Positions 1 through 11,490 of a DNA stretch of 64,000 nt are shown one piece after another. The position numbers and the translations under genes were made by a program. The notes beneath the pieces were generated by a model. The model saw only the letters and a list, made by a program, of their open reading frames with translations. It was not told where the DNA came from and did no database searches. This stretch comes from Branchipolynoe longqiensis. Its lineage: Eukaryota > Annelida > Polychaeta > Phyllodocida > Polynoidae. The DNA is taken from the NCBI GenBank assembly GCA_030323885.1, contig CM059198.1, positions 12,500,462-12,564,461 of the forward strand. The letters run 5' to 3'. Positions within the stretch are counted from its first letter, which is position 1, and every line of letters starts with the position of its first letter.

Positions 1-300
1 GAGAGTTTAGAGAGATGATAAAAACGACAGTGTTGGGAGAAGTAGCAGAAGTGATAGTGTTGAAGGAGGGAAATAATTGATAATATTGATAGAGGCAGCA
101 ACGCTGGAAGCATTGAGACAGGGAGCACAACTGATAGCGTTGAGAGAGGGAATGTAACTGCTAGTTGTTATAAAGGTAGTAGAATTGACAGTGTTGAGAC
201 AGGGAACATGACTGTGACAGTGTTGGGAGACGGAACATCAGTGAGAGTATTGATAGAGGTAACAGGACTGAACGTGTTGAGAAGGGGAACAGAACTGAAT
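1..300. repeat. Degenerate ~30-bp minisatellite
   Basis: The stretch repeats a loose unit of about 30 bp built around 'gtgttgagagagggaacaga' followed by 'actga'. There are roughly ten diverged copies, and the array runs off the left edge of the window. Open frames crossing it carry no recognisable domain and follow from the repeat. The unit is purine-rich on the + strand. Confidence 0.75.
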
Positions 301-329
301 TATTTGGTTTGGGTTTTATGTGCAAATTA

Positions 330-860
330 TTAGACACGGGTGTGATGTGGCATGATACAATGTAATGCAACATAAAGTATGGGAGGTGATAGGATGTGAT
401 GCAGTGTGATATGGCATGATACAATGTGATGCATCATATTCATAAGGAATGGGAAGTGAAAGGATGTGATGCAGTGCGATATGGCATGATGTAGTGCAAT
501 GCCGTGTAATGCAGGGTGAGGTGACCTGATACAGCGTGACTCAGAATAAGGCAGCATCACATTGTGGTGCAGCGTGATGTGGCATGATCCAATGCCATGG
601 GATATGATGTAGCATGATGTGGTGAAACAAGACGTAAGATGGCATGATGTGGTATGGTGTGATGTGATGCAGCATGACGCTGCGTGACGTACCACAATGT
701 AATGAATGGCAGTGTGATGCAGGATGATGTGGCACGGTGCAGTGTGACAATGCGTGATGTACGGTGGTGCCGCAATATGTGATGTCATAGAGCGTGAAGT
801 AGCATTATGTGGCATGATGCAGCGTGACAGGACATGACGTAGCATAGGTGTGTTGGCAGA
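330..860. repeat. Degenerate 10-11-bp array (gtgatgtggcatgat type)
   Basis: This is a run of short, diverged units such as 'gtgatgcagc' and 'atgatgtggc' with a period near 10-11 bp. The antisense strand therefore gives several overlapping His/Ser/Thr-rich open frames, which is what a stop-poor low-complexity repeat would give. It abuts the preceding minisatellite with only a short unique spacer. Confidence 0.75.
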
Positions 861-1290
861 CGATACGATGTGGTGCGGGGCGGTACAGGGGCGGGGCGGT
901 GACGGCGGGCAGGCCGTGGTGTGCGGGCGCCCCCCCCCCCCCCTCTCCTGGCGGGCGGGAGAGTCGCGGCGGGCACGCCGGGCCGGCCGTGCGGCCACGG
1001 CCGCCTGCCCGATACCTGTGTCTCCGCGTGACGGAGTCCCGGCGTCGAGGCCCCGTGTGCGGCGGGGCGCGCGCCGACTCCAGCCGCCACCTCTCGCTCC
1101 GTCGCCCCCTTCCCGCTCTGCCATTACATAAGGCCGTAATCAGCTTTGGGCGCCGCGGCCCCGGCTTCCTGGGTTACGACCCCTGCCTTAATCCTGCCGT
1201 CTTAAGCGGCTTAGCGCGGCACAAATAACCTGCACGTGATAATACGCCGGGCCGCGTATTAGTTTTCTTCACCAGGTTGACCTCAGTCGG
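861..1290. other. CpG-dense GC-rich island, no gene seen
   Basis: About 430 bp with abrupt GC and CpG enrichment (many cgg, gcg and ccg triplets and a C run near 931-943), set in AT-rich surroundings. Overlapping open frames exist on both strands but show no domain. It could be an old promoter or CpG-island fragment or simply the edge of the GC heptamer array. I saw no conserved core promoter element. Confidence 0.5.
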
Positions 1291-1555
1291 GGCGACCGTC
1301 GCCCGCCGCCCGCCGCCTGCCGCCCGCCGCCTGCCGCCCGCCGCCCGCCGCCCGCCGCCCGCCGCCCGCCGCCCGCCGCCCGCCGCCCGCCGCCCGCCGC
1401 CCGCCGCCCCCGCCCGCCGCCCCGCCGCCCGCCGCCCCCCGCGCGCCGCACGCCGCGCGCCACACGCCGCGCGCCGCACGCCGCACGCCGCGCGCCGCAC
1501 GCCGCACGCCGCGCGCCGCACGCCGCACGCCGCACGCCGCACGCCGCTCGCCGAC
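1291..1555. repeat. GC heptamer microsatellite (CCGCCCG)n grading into (CCGCACG)n
   Basis: The first half repeats ccgcccg and the second half repeats ccgcacg or ccgcgcg, both with period 7. A 7-bp period reads through all three frames every 21 nt, so stop-free frames appear on both strands at once. That explains the Arg/Ala/Pro-rich open frames here and argues against any being a gene. The minus strand is G-rich. Confidence 0.9.
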
Positions 1556-1850
1556 GAAGGCAGCAGTGTAAGAGTGGGACGCCATGAAACATGACGCCAT
1601 GACGTCATGACGGCATGACGCCACAACGAGGGCGACGACTCTGGTCGAGAATGACAGCAATCAACACTGCCCGTGGACGACAATGACGACACGGGTGAAA
1701 CTAACAATGACGATCATGACGATACTACCGAGAAGTGACGAAAATGATGACAAAGATGAAAAGGACAATGACGACAATGACGATATTGACGAAGACGACG
1801 ATAGCGACGACAATGCCAACAATGACGACAGTGACATGACAAAAGATTTG
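1556..1850. repeat. Short arrays of gacgccatga and gacgacaatga units
   Basis: From 1580 to 1620 the units are 'catgacgccatgacg'-like. From about 1735 to 1840 they are 'gacgacaatgacgac'-like with a 9-12-bp period. The second part translates as an Asp/Asn-rich stretch on + and an Ile/Val-rich stretch on -. Both are repeat artefacts. Confidence 0.75.
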
Positions 1851-1891
1851 CCCAAGTTCAGAAGTCCCAGCAGCTGATCTGGTGTATCGGC

Positions 1892-2217
1892 TTGTTGTTG
1901 GCGTTTTACATCCTGGCAGCATCTGAGGTCACATCAGGATGGATACAGACGTGTAGGAGTGCGCGCTTATGTCAACTTAATAGTGCTGCTCTACTGGGAG
2001 ACCAAGCAGCCAGTACCATGATCCGCTTCTCCACTCAGTCACATTATATTGGCACTGTGCTATCAACTCTCTGCTCGATCCTACTAATGCCGAGCGCCAG
2101 GCTAGGTAGCAACAAGCTTTAATTTTGGAAGTCATTGGTTTTACTCGGTTGGGATTTGAATTCCCGACCTTCCACACCGGAAGCCTGCGCTGTACCGATT
2201 CGGCCACCGCGTCCGGT
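1892..2217 (-). mobile_element. tRNA-derived SINE, family 1
   Basis: On the minus strand the element begins with a tRNA-like head: an A-box-like 'tggccgaatcggtacagcg' near 2205 and a B-box-like 'ggaattcaaatccc' near 2155. A body follows that recurs at least ten more times in this window, with marks such as 'cctagcctggcgctcggcat', 'aatgtgactgagtgg' and 'cagcactat'. It ends in a caacaa-type tail at 1892. Such elements are transcribed by RNA polymerase III and moved by a partner LINE. This copy is nearly full length and its right end abuts the large 50-bp array. Confidence 0.85.
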
Positions 2218-2324
2218 CAGCTGGCCCACAATGGAGCGGTTTGTCGACATAATGGGCACTTCCGGTACTAGCCGACACTTCACCTACTTAATGTTTCCCA
2301 GGCCGTTAAGCTAAAACACACCCA

Positions 2325-5280
2325 GACACAAACACATAGAACATCAAGCCCAACACCCATTTCACATCTAACGGACCCTAGTCCCATAGAACATCAAGCC
2401 CAACACCCATGTCACATCTAAAGGACCCTAGTCCCATAGAACATCAAGCACAACACCCATTTCACATCTAAAGGACCCTAGTCCCATAGAACATCAAGCA
2501 CAACACCCATGTCACATCTAAAGGACCCTAGTCCCATAGAACATCAAGCCCAACACCCATTTCACATCTGAAGGACCCTAGTCCCATAGAACATCAAGCC
2601 CAACACCCATGTCACATCTAAAGGACCCTAGTCCCATAGAAGATCAAGCACAACACCCATGTCACATCTAAAGGACCCTAGTCCCATAGAACATCAAGCC
2701 CAACACTCATGTCACATCTAAAGGACCCTAGTCCCATAGAACATCAAGCCCAACACCCATGTCACATCTAAAGGACCCTAGTCCCATAGAACATCAAGCC
2801 CAACACTCATGTCACATCTAAAGGACCCTAGTCCCATAGAAGATCAAGCACAACACCCATGTCACATCTAAAGGACCCTAGTCCCATAGAACATCAAGCC
2901 CAACACCCATTTCACATCTAAAGGACCCTAGTCCCATAGAACATCAACCCCATACCCATTTCACATCTAAAGGACCCTAGTCCCATAGAACATCAACCCC
3001 AACACCCATTTCACATCTAAAGGACCCTAGTCCCATAGAACATCAAGCCCATACCCATTTCACATCTAAAGGACCCTAGTCCCATAGAACATCAAGCACA
3101 ACACCCATTTCACATCTAAAGGACCCTAGTCCCATAGAACATCAAGCCCAACACTCATGTCACATCTAAAGGACCCTAGTCCCATAGAAGATCAAGCACA
3201 ACACCCATGTCACATCTAAAGGACCCTAGTCCCATAGAACATCAAGCCCAACACCCATTTCACATCTAAAGGACCCTAGTCCCATAGAACATCAAGCACA
3301 ACACCCATGTCACATCTAAAGGACCCTAGTCCCATAGAACATCAAGCCCAACACCCATTTCACATCTAAAGGACCCTAGTCCCATAGAACATCAACCCCA
3401 TAGCCATTTCACATCTAAAGGACCCTAGTCCCATAGAACATCAACCCCATACCCATTTCACATCTAAAGGACCCTAGTCCCATAGAACATCAACCCCATA
3501 CCCATTTCACATCTAAAGGACCCTAGTCCCATAGAACATCAACCCAACACCATTTACATCTAAGGACCCTGTCCCATAGAACATAACCATACCCATTTCA
3601 CATCTAAAGGACCAGTCCATAGAAAAACCCCCATTTCAATCTAAAGGACCTATCCTAGAACATCAACCCATACCATTTCACATCTAAAGGACCCTATCCC
3701 ATAGAACATCAACCCAACCCTTTCACATCTAAAGGACCTAGTCCCATAGAACATCAACCCCAACACCCATTTCACATCTAAAGGACCCTAGTCCCATAGA
3801 ACATCAAGCCCATACCCATTTCACATCTAAAGGACCTAGTCCCATAGAACATCAAGACAACACCCATTTCACATCTAAAGGACCCTAGTCCATAGAACAT
3901 CAAGCCCAACACTCATGTCACATCTAAAGGACCCTAGTCCCATAGAAGATCAAGCACAACACCCATGTCACATCTAAAGGACCCTAGTCCCATAGAACAT
4001 CAAGCCCAACACCCATTTCACATCTAAAGGACCCTAGTCCCATAGAACATCAAGCCCAACACTCATGTCACATCTAAAGGACCCTAGTCCCATAGAAGAT
4101 CAAGCACAACACCCATGTCACATCTAAAGGACCCTAGTCCCATAGAACATCAACCCCAACACCCATTTCACATCTAAAGGACCCTAGTCCCATAGAACAT
4201 CAACCCCATACCCATCATCTAAAGGACCCTAGTCCCATAGAACATCAACCCCAACACCCATTTCACATCTAAAGGACCCTAGTCCCATAGAACATCAAGC
4301 CCAACACCCATTTCACATCTAAAGGACCCTAGTCCCATAGAACATCAAGCCCATACCCATTTCACATCTAAAGGACCCTAGTCCCATAGAACATCAAGCC
4401 CAACACTCATGTCACATCTAAAGGACCCTAGTCCCATAGAAGATCAAGCACAACACCCATGTCACATCTAAAGGACCCTAGTCCCATAGAACATCAAGCC
4501 CAACACCCATTTCACATCTAAAGGACCCTAGTCCCATAGAACATCAAGCACAACACTCATGTCACATCTAAAGGACCCTAGTCCCATAGAACATCAAGCC
4601 CAACACCCATTTCACATCTAAAGGACCCTAGTCCCATAGAACATCAACCCCATACCCATTTCACATCTAAAGGACCCTAGTCCCATAGAACATCAACCCC
4701 ATACCCATTTCACATCTAAAGGACCCTAGTCCCATAGAACATCAACCCCAACACCCATTTCACATCTAAAGGACCCTAGTCCCATAGAACATCAACCCCA
4801 TACCCATTTCACATCTAAAGGACCCTAGTCCCATAGAACATCAACCCCAACACCCATTTCACATCTAAAGGACCCTAGTCCCATAGAACATCAACCCATA
4901 CCCATTTCACATCTAAAGGACCCTAGTCCATAGAACTCAACCCCATACCTTTCACATCTAAAGACCCTAGTCCCTGTTTACATCTCCCTAGTCCCATGAA
5001 TCACCATACCCATTTCACATCTAAAGACCCTAGTCCATAGAACATCAACCCATACCCATTCACATCTAAAGGACCCTAGTCCCATAGAACATCAACCATA
5101 CCCATTTCACATCTAAAGGACCCTAGTCCCATAGAACATCAACCCCATACCCATTTCACATCTAAAGGACCCTAGTCCCATAGAACATCAACCCCATACC
5201 CATTTCACATCTAAAGGACCCTAGTCCCATAGAACATCAACCCCATACCCATTTCACATCTAAAGGACCCTAGTCCCATG
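2325..5280. repeat. Satellite-like array, 50-bp unit, about 60 copies
   Basis: The unit is about 50 bp and contains 'cacatctaaaggaccctagt' followed by 'cccatagaacatcaa'. Variants include 48-bp units ending 'ccccataccc', a tttcac/tgtcac switch, and an 'agaagatcaagcac' subtype that recurs at intervals, which suggests multi-unit amplification. Most copies are nearly identical. Two patches (about 3540-3730 and 4905-5100) carry many small deletions. No open frame of interest. The left flank is a short unique stretch after a SINE, and the right flank is a MITE half. Confidence 0.97.
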
Positions 5281-5289
5281 AAAGCGGGA

Positions 5290-5495
5290 AACTTTAGAAA
5301 CCAAATCCGTTATCAAGTTTTCATCTTCTGTACTTCTTTAAGATATCTTATATCCTACATATCAAGTAATATTTAAACAGCTAAACATTCATTATGCAAG
5401 TTTAGCTACATAAAATGGGATACAATAAGTCAATTAAATGACCGCTGATACTGCCCAGGCGTAAGCTGTACGAATGTCAATGTGCACGACTAATT
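5290..5495 (-). mobile_element. TTAA-type MITE, right half, reversed (degenerate)
   Basis: Read on the minus strand, this matches the distal half of the MITE family whose full copies lie at 17871-18225 and 22367-22721. Shared blocks include the complement of 'attaaattgactcagta' and the 'atatgtag' region. The terminal ~19 bp are eroded. It directly precedes a second copy in the opposite orientation. Confidence 0.55.
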
Positions 5496-5499
5496 TTAA

Positions 5500-5682
5500 G
5501 TTGCATAGTCCGATGCTTTTGAGTTTCTGTCATTTTCTGACATACATGTATTATGTTGATCATTATAATCTACCTTACTTCCTTGCAATAAAATGACTAA
5601 CTTAGGAGATATTTGAGGTGAAAACATGAATCCAGACAAGTGTTGTACTTTTAAAATGTAGTTTTTTTCGGACTAAGCAGCT
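5500..5682 (+). mobile_element. TTAA-type MITE, internally deleted copy
   Basis: It starts after TTAA (5496-5499) with 'gttgcatagtccgatg' and ends with 'cggactaagcagct'. It keeps the left-end 'tgatcattataatctacctt' block and 'gatatttgaggtgaaaacatg'. The centre is lost, so this copy is about 180 bp instead of ~347 bp. Confidence 0.8.
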
Positions 5683-5689
5683 TTACTTT

Positions 5690-5813
5690 ATATCTTCAAA
5701 GTTAGCCACTTAAAACAAAAGTTACGTCAAAGTACAAGGTGCATCAGATTAGAATGATCAATATATAGTTATCATCAGCAATAATAGCAACTCAAAAACA
5801 TCGCATTATGCAC
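5690..5813 (-). mobile_element. TTAA-type MITE, left half, reversed
   Basis: The reverse complement reads 'gtgcataatgcgatg...tgatcattctaat...' and ends at the 'taactttgaagatata' block. That is the proximal third of the MITE family. It is head-to-tail inverted relative to the copy at 5500-5682. Confidence 0.7.
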
Positions 5814-5945
5814 ATTTGATACAATCGCTATTAATGTGCAGTACATTTTGCAATTAGTATAAACATATATGATTATGAAAAAATAGCCAGTAAGTATGCA
5901 TGTTAAACATAAGTCAATACCCAAGAAGACTCAACGACCAATCAT

Positions 5946-8375
5946 TTAGTGACATAGACATAATAACCCTCATGTACTAGAGAAAAGAGCATAATAACCC
6001 CCATGTACTAGAGAAAAGAGCATAATAACCGTGATATACTGGAGAATAGAGCATAATAGGCCCCATGTACTAGAGAATAGAGCATAATAACCACCATATA
6101 CTGGAGAATAGAGCATAATAACCCCCGTGTACTAGAGAATAGAGCATAATAACCCCCATAGACTAGAGAATAGAGCATAATAACCCCCATATACAAGACT
6201 ATAGAGCATAATAACCACCATATACTAGAGCATAGAGCATAATAACCACCATGTACAAGAGCATAGAGCCTAATAACCGTGATATACTGGAGAATAGAGC
6301 ATAATAGGCCCGATGTACTAGAGAATAGAGCATAATAACCACCATATACTGGAGAATAGAGCATAATAACCCCCGTGTACTAGAGAATAGAGCATAATAA
6401 CCCCCATATACTAGAGAATAGAGCATAATAACCCCCATATACAAGAATATAGAGCATAATAACCACCATATACTAGAGCATAGAGCATAATAACCACCAT
6501 GTACAAGAGCATAGAGCATAATAACCACCATATACTAGAGTATAGAGGATAATAACCCCATATACTAGAGAGTAGAGCATACTAACCCCAGATACTAGAG
6601 TATAGAGCATAATAACCACCATATTCTGGAGAATATAGCATAATAACCGCATATAGTAGAGAATAGAGCATACTAACCTCCATATACTAGAGCACAATGA
6701 CCCGATATACTAGAGAATATAGCATAAAACGGCCATATACTAGAGCATGGAGCATAATAACCCCCTTATATTAGAGTACAGAGCATAATAACCTCCATAT
6801 ACTAGAATATAGATCATAATAACCACCAATTACTAGGTAATAGAGCATAATAACCCCATATGCTAGAGAATAGAGCATAATAACCCCCTTATATTAGAGT
6901 AGATAGCATAATAACCTCCATATACTAGAAGATAGAGCATAATCACCACCATATACTAGAAAATAGAGCATACTAATCCAATATGCTAGAGCATAGAGCA
7001 TAATAACCCCATATGCTAGAGCATAGAGCATAACAACCCAATATTCTAGAGCATAGAGGATAATAACCCCATATATTAGAGCATAGAGCATAATAACCAC
7101 CATATACTAGGATATAGAGCATATTAACGCCATATACTAGAGAATAGAGCATAATAACCCCCATATACTAGAGAATAGAGCATAATAACCCGTATACTAG
7201 AGCATATACATAATACCCTCCATATACTAGAGCATAGAACATAATAACCCCAATATACTAGCGAATAGAGCATAATAACCACCATATACTAGAGAATAGA
7301 GCATAATAACACAATACTAGAGAATAGCACATAATACCCCCATACACCAGAGCATGGAACACAATAACCCCACATATTAGAGGATAGATCATAATAACCT
7401 CCATATACTAGAGCATAGAGCATAATATCCACCATATACCAGAGAATAGAGCATAATAACCATATGTACTAGAGCATAGAGCATAATACCAACCATATAC
7501 TAGAGAATAGAGCATAGTAATCATATGTACTAGAGCATAGAGCATAATACCCCATATAATAGGGAATAGAGCATAATAACCCCAATATACTAGAAAATAG
7601 AGCATAATAACCCATATATACTAGAGAATAGAGCATAATAACCCCAAATACTAGAGAATAGAGCATAATAACCGCCATATACTAGAGAATAGAGCATAAT
7701 AACTCGACATACTAGAGAATAGAGCATAATAACCGCCATATAGTGGAGTATTGAGCATAATAACCCCATCTACTAGAGCATAGAGCATAATAACCCATAT
7801 ACTAGAGCATATATCATAATAACCCCAGATACTAGAGCATAGAGCATAATAAACCATATACTTGAGCATAGAGCATAATAACCCCATATACAAGAGCATA
7901 GAGCATAATAAGCCCCATATACTAGAGCATAGAACATAATACCCACCATATACTAGAGTATAGAGCATACTAACCACCATATACTAGAGAATAGAGCATA
8001 ATAACCGTCATATCCTAGAGTGTAGATCATAATAACCGCCATCTACTAGAGCATAGAGCATAATAACCCCATATACTAGATACTAGAGCATAATACCCCC
8101 ATATACTAGAGTATATAGCATAATAACTGCCATATACTAGAGAATAGAGCAAAATAACCACGATACACTAGAGTGTAGGGAATAATAACCCCATATATTA
8201 GACTATAGAGCCTAATAACCTCCATATATTAGAGCATAGAGCATAATAACCTCCATATACTAACATTTTGAGCTTAATAACCCCATATACTAGAGAATAG
8301 AGCATAATAACTTCCATATAACCCCATATACTAGAGTACAGGGAACTAACATACTCTAGTATATGGGGTTATTAA
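5946..8375. repeat. Satellite-like array, 31-bp unit, nearly 80 copies
   Basis: The unit is about 31 bp, 'agcataataacccccatata' followed by 'ctagagaatag'. Many variants occur (agaata/agcata, ccccc/cccc, ccacc). Minus-strand frames give Tyr/Leu/Ser-rich repeats ('YYALFSSI'-like), an artefact of the period (31 = 1 mod 3). The right edge ends in an inverted partial unit (8347-8375) that pairs with the unit at about 8266-8294. Confidence 0.97.
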
Positions 8376-8792
8376 GCTCAACAGGCGTTGCTGATGCACT
8401 GGCAGAATCTGGAGATAAATGGTTTAATACATATTGCAGTGGGGGGCGGGCAGCAGGAGCCAAAATCATGCAGATAAAGTTGTGATATTTGAATATATTC
8501 CGGAAGGATCAAAGAAGTTGGCATCGAAACCACTTCATAGATATTCACAATTATTTTATAAATCGACAATGTCCATCCATGTTTCGCCTAGTTTGGAGCT
8601 CTGTCTGTTGTGTGGGAACCATGCGCAAGCCATGCTCAGGCTAATCCAGGATTAGCGCATCTGGCAGCAGTACGCTGTGGCTGGCGTTTGCCAGCAAGAT
8701 AATTGAGTAACGCACACCAGTGGAAATGTGTGCACTCCTGGCTCGGGAACTGCATGAATGGTTGCTTGGCTTCGAGTGTGTATTATAGCAGC
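8376..8792. other. Unassigned intergenic sequence
   Basis: About 420 bp without a tandem period and without a match to the other repeat families in the window. A 73-aa frame on + (from 8434) shows no domain, and a 63-aa frame overlaps it on -. I see nothing else. Confidence 0.5.
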
Positions 8793-9095
8793 ATTAATGA
8801 AAACATCAAATTTGACAAACCAAAATACTACATTGGATCCAAAATATCCAACTTAGATATGTGTTGGCCTCATTGAGCATGTCCTGCAGTTTGATGCTCC
8901 TGTGCTAAACTGAGTGAACAAAGCCAGCATTTCAGTTGTACACATCAATGTTAATTTCCACTTCAAATACCTCCAAGATTGCGCCTTAAAAACAAGACTT
9001 ACTACAAAGTAAAGCTAAGTATGTCTACTTTATAATTAAAGATCACCCTAATAGATCTATCTGAAGAGAAATGGAAAAGCAACAGTAGTGGCAAT
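8793..9095 (-). mobile_element. TTAA-type MITE, nearly full-length, reversed
   Basis: The plus strand reads 'gaaaacatcaaatttgacaaa' then 'atatccaacttagatatg', the complement of the family's right end. It ends near TTAA at 9096-9099. It is moderately diverged and sits back to back with the next copy, sharing one TTAA. Confidence 0.75.
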
Positions 9096-9099
9096 TTAA

Positions 9100-9385
9100 A
9101 GTTGCGTAGGCAGATGGCTTTATTTTTCTTTTAAATTCTTAGGTAAATATATCACATTGATCATTATAACCTATGTTACTATAGATTGAAGTAAATTATA
9201 TTATAACTGACAAACTTTGGAGGTATTTGGGATGAAAAAAAGATTTTGATGTGCATGTCAAAATCCGACACCATAGGCAGTAACAAGTTATATTAAATTG
9301 ATCTAGTATCCCTGCATTGTAGAATTCTTTCTGCAGGGCCATATAATGAACATAGTTAAATTTAATGTGCCTGAGTATCAGCAAG
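9100..9385 (+). mobile_element. TTAA-type MITE, left half and centre
   Basis: It begins after TTAA (9096-9099) with 'agttgcgtaggcagatgg', continues through 'tgatcattataac', 'ggaggtatttgggatgaaa' and 'acaccataggcagtaacaa', then dissolves shortly before the purine array at 9398. The right end was not found. Confidence 0.7.
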
Positions 9386-9397
9386 AATTGACCCTCA

Positions 9398-9990
9398 GTG
9401 CGGAGAGGCGGAGGGGCAGAGGGGTTGATAGGTGGAGGGGCAGAGTGGCGGGGGGTGGAGGGGCGGAGGGGCAGAGGGGCGGAGGGAGGAGGCGCGAGGG
9501 GGCGGAGGGACGGAAGGGCAAGGGGTTGGAGGGGCGGAGAGGCGGAGGGGCAGATGGGGAGGCAGAAGGAGAGGAGGTGGGGAGAGAGCGGAGGAGCGGA
9601 GGAGCGGAGGAGCGAAGGAGCGGAGGAGCGGAGGAGCGAGGAGCGGAGGAGCGGAGGAGCGGAGGAGCGGTAGAGGAGGGCTGAGGAATGAGAGGTGGTG
9701 GGGAGGGGGTGGACGCGAGTGGACGGACCAGGACGGTGTGGGGTTGGGACGGGCAAGGGGCCGGGAGGTGGCAGCGGCGGAAAGCGGGGCGCGGTGGGCG
9801 TGGCTTCAAGTGTGCCAGGGTAGGAATGGCGGGGAGGTCTGGAGGTGGTCGGGAGGAGGGGGGCGAGGGAGGGGGGTCGGCAGGCAGTAGTCGCGCTAGG
9901 GAACTCCATTGGGTGGTCGGGCGTGAGGGAGGAGAGCGCAGAAGGGTGGAGGGAGGGTGGTGAGTGGGTGGGTGGGTCACAGTGGCTCAA
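9398..9990. repeat. Purine-strand array with (gcggagga)n core
   Basis: The + strand is almost entirely purine. Between 9590 and 9670 it is a clean 8-bp repeat gcggagga; elsewhere it is diverged gga/ggg sequence. Long Arg/Gly/Glu-rich (+) and Pro/Ser/Leu-rich (-) frames span it, including one of more than 300 codons on -. All are low-complexity artefacts. The sequence could form triplex or G-quadruplex structures. Confidence 0.85.
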
Positions 9991-11085
9991 CACCATTCGC
10001 TCAATGACTTCGGACCGGTGCGCATGCCCCTGCGCACCCTGCTGTGTCCGGGCGGGCCATACCCCCCCCCCCCCCCACCGCGCCCCCCTAACGCCCCCCC
10101 CCCCCCACACACACACCACTCCGGGATCTAAGTTGTGAACAGCCGAGTCAGTGACTGAAGTAACATTGTTAAACAATGCATGGATACCAACCACTATACT
10201 CACTCACAAAGTGACACATCTAACAATATCACCAGTCACCGGGGATGCATTCACATCGATGTTCGTAAGCTCATGGACGCCCTGCCATCATATCCATACA
10301 CACAACGGGACAAATAAGCTGGTGTTTCTATAAAAACAAAGTATTTATTACATCTGAGCAAGCAATTATCACCTCGCGATTTGACAAGGCAACGTGGAAT
10401 GGAAACAGATTCCGTGTACAAGTACTCTGTGGAGGATTATGTACAATGAGACCGTAATTTCAAAGGAGATATTGCAGCATATATACACATAATATAATCA
10501 TTATACATCTATATAGACGGAGAGAGAAGGGGTAAGAGGAAGATGCAATGGTGAAATGAAGGACAGTGACTTGATTACCAATAGTCACTTCAGCGTGTGG
10601 CCCTTCTTCTGAATTTTCAACTTTTTAAATAGGAATTCAACCGGGATGATCAAGGAGAGAGATGGTTGTGATTCATATATGTAAATAAACAATGTGTATC
10701 TGCTTAAATATCGCACTCACCATAACCGCGGCTGCCACATCCCTGACACAGATTGGTTGTCTTCCTCTCTGAAAGTCCTCACATACAGCGACTTCTATGT
10801 TCTAAATAAGGGTGCGTAGAAGCGCACAGGCTACAGTAACGCATGCCTGGCTGTCTTCGCTGATTGCCGGCAGGTGGGCAGGGACACGCCGCCCGTAAGA
10901 AAGTCACAAGCGCCACCCGGGCGTTTGGCGCGACGCTGCTGCGCAGTGACAAGAAACACAAACCGGGAGTTTGGGAGTTGGGGAGTTCTCCCGGAGACGC
11001 CACACTCAGGTGGAACGAGAATCGCTGTATGTGACGAGGTGTTTTCAGTGGAAGGAAGGGCGTGCGGACAAGAGAGCTGATCAGG
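9991..11085. other. Unassigned sequence with poly-C tracts
   Basis: Two C-rich homopolymer tracts lie at about 10061-10077 and 10091-10106. The remainder (to 11085) shows no repeat family I recognise and no coding domain. Long open frames at 10831-11080 continue from the adjacent purine-rich array. Confidence 0.5.
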
Positions 11086-11490
11086 TCTGGATGAAGAGTA
11101 AGAGGGAGAGGAAGAGGAGGAGCAAGAGAAGCAGGATATAGAGAAAGAGGAGCAGGAGGAGGAAGGGAATGAGGAGAAAGAGGAGGAGGAATAAGGAATA
11201 ATAGTGAAAGCAGAAGGAGTGAGGAAAAGAGAAGCAGACAAAAGAGAAGGACGAAAAGAAGGAGCAGGAAACAAGAGTGAAGTGACGAGCAGGAGGGGGT
11301 GGAGAAGGAAGAATAGGAGGAGAAGGAAGAGTAGGAGGAGGAGAAGGGATGTTAGAAGCAGAAAGAGAATAAGGAGGAGAGGGAGGAGGAAAAAAAGGAG
11401 CAGGAAGCGTAAGAGAAAGAGGAGAAGCAGACATAGAAGGAGGAAGACCGGGAGGAGAAATGTGAGGATGACAGGAGGGATACTGGAGGG
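11086..11490. repeat. Polypurine (gga/gaa-rich) low-complexity tract
   Basis: About 400 bp in which the + strand is nearly all A and G, in units such as 'gaggaggagcaagag'. No stable period longer than 3-6 bp. Antisense frames are Ser/Leu/Phe-rich and are artefacts of composition. Confidence 0.85.

Noticed and set aside
330..1590. Several 90-260-codon open frames on both strands (His/Ser/Thr-, Arg/Ala/Pro-rich).
   Set aside because: They follow from short-period, stop-poor repeats and GC heptamers. No domain, and frames on both strands are equally open.
2325..5280. Possible CRISPR array.
   Set aside because: Units are contiguous near-identical 50-mers without unique spacers, in a eukaryotic context. 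The same holds for the 31-bp, 45-bp and 24-bp arrays.
6008..7980. Minus-strand Tyr/Leu/Ser-rich repeated peptides.
   Set aside because: These are the translation of the 31-bp array, with frame changing every unit. There is no start context or conserved domain.
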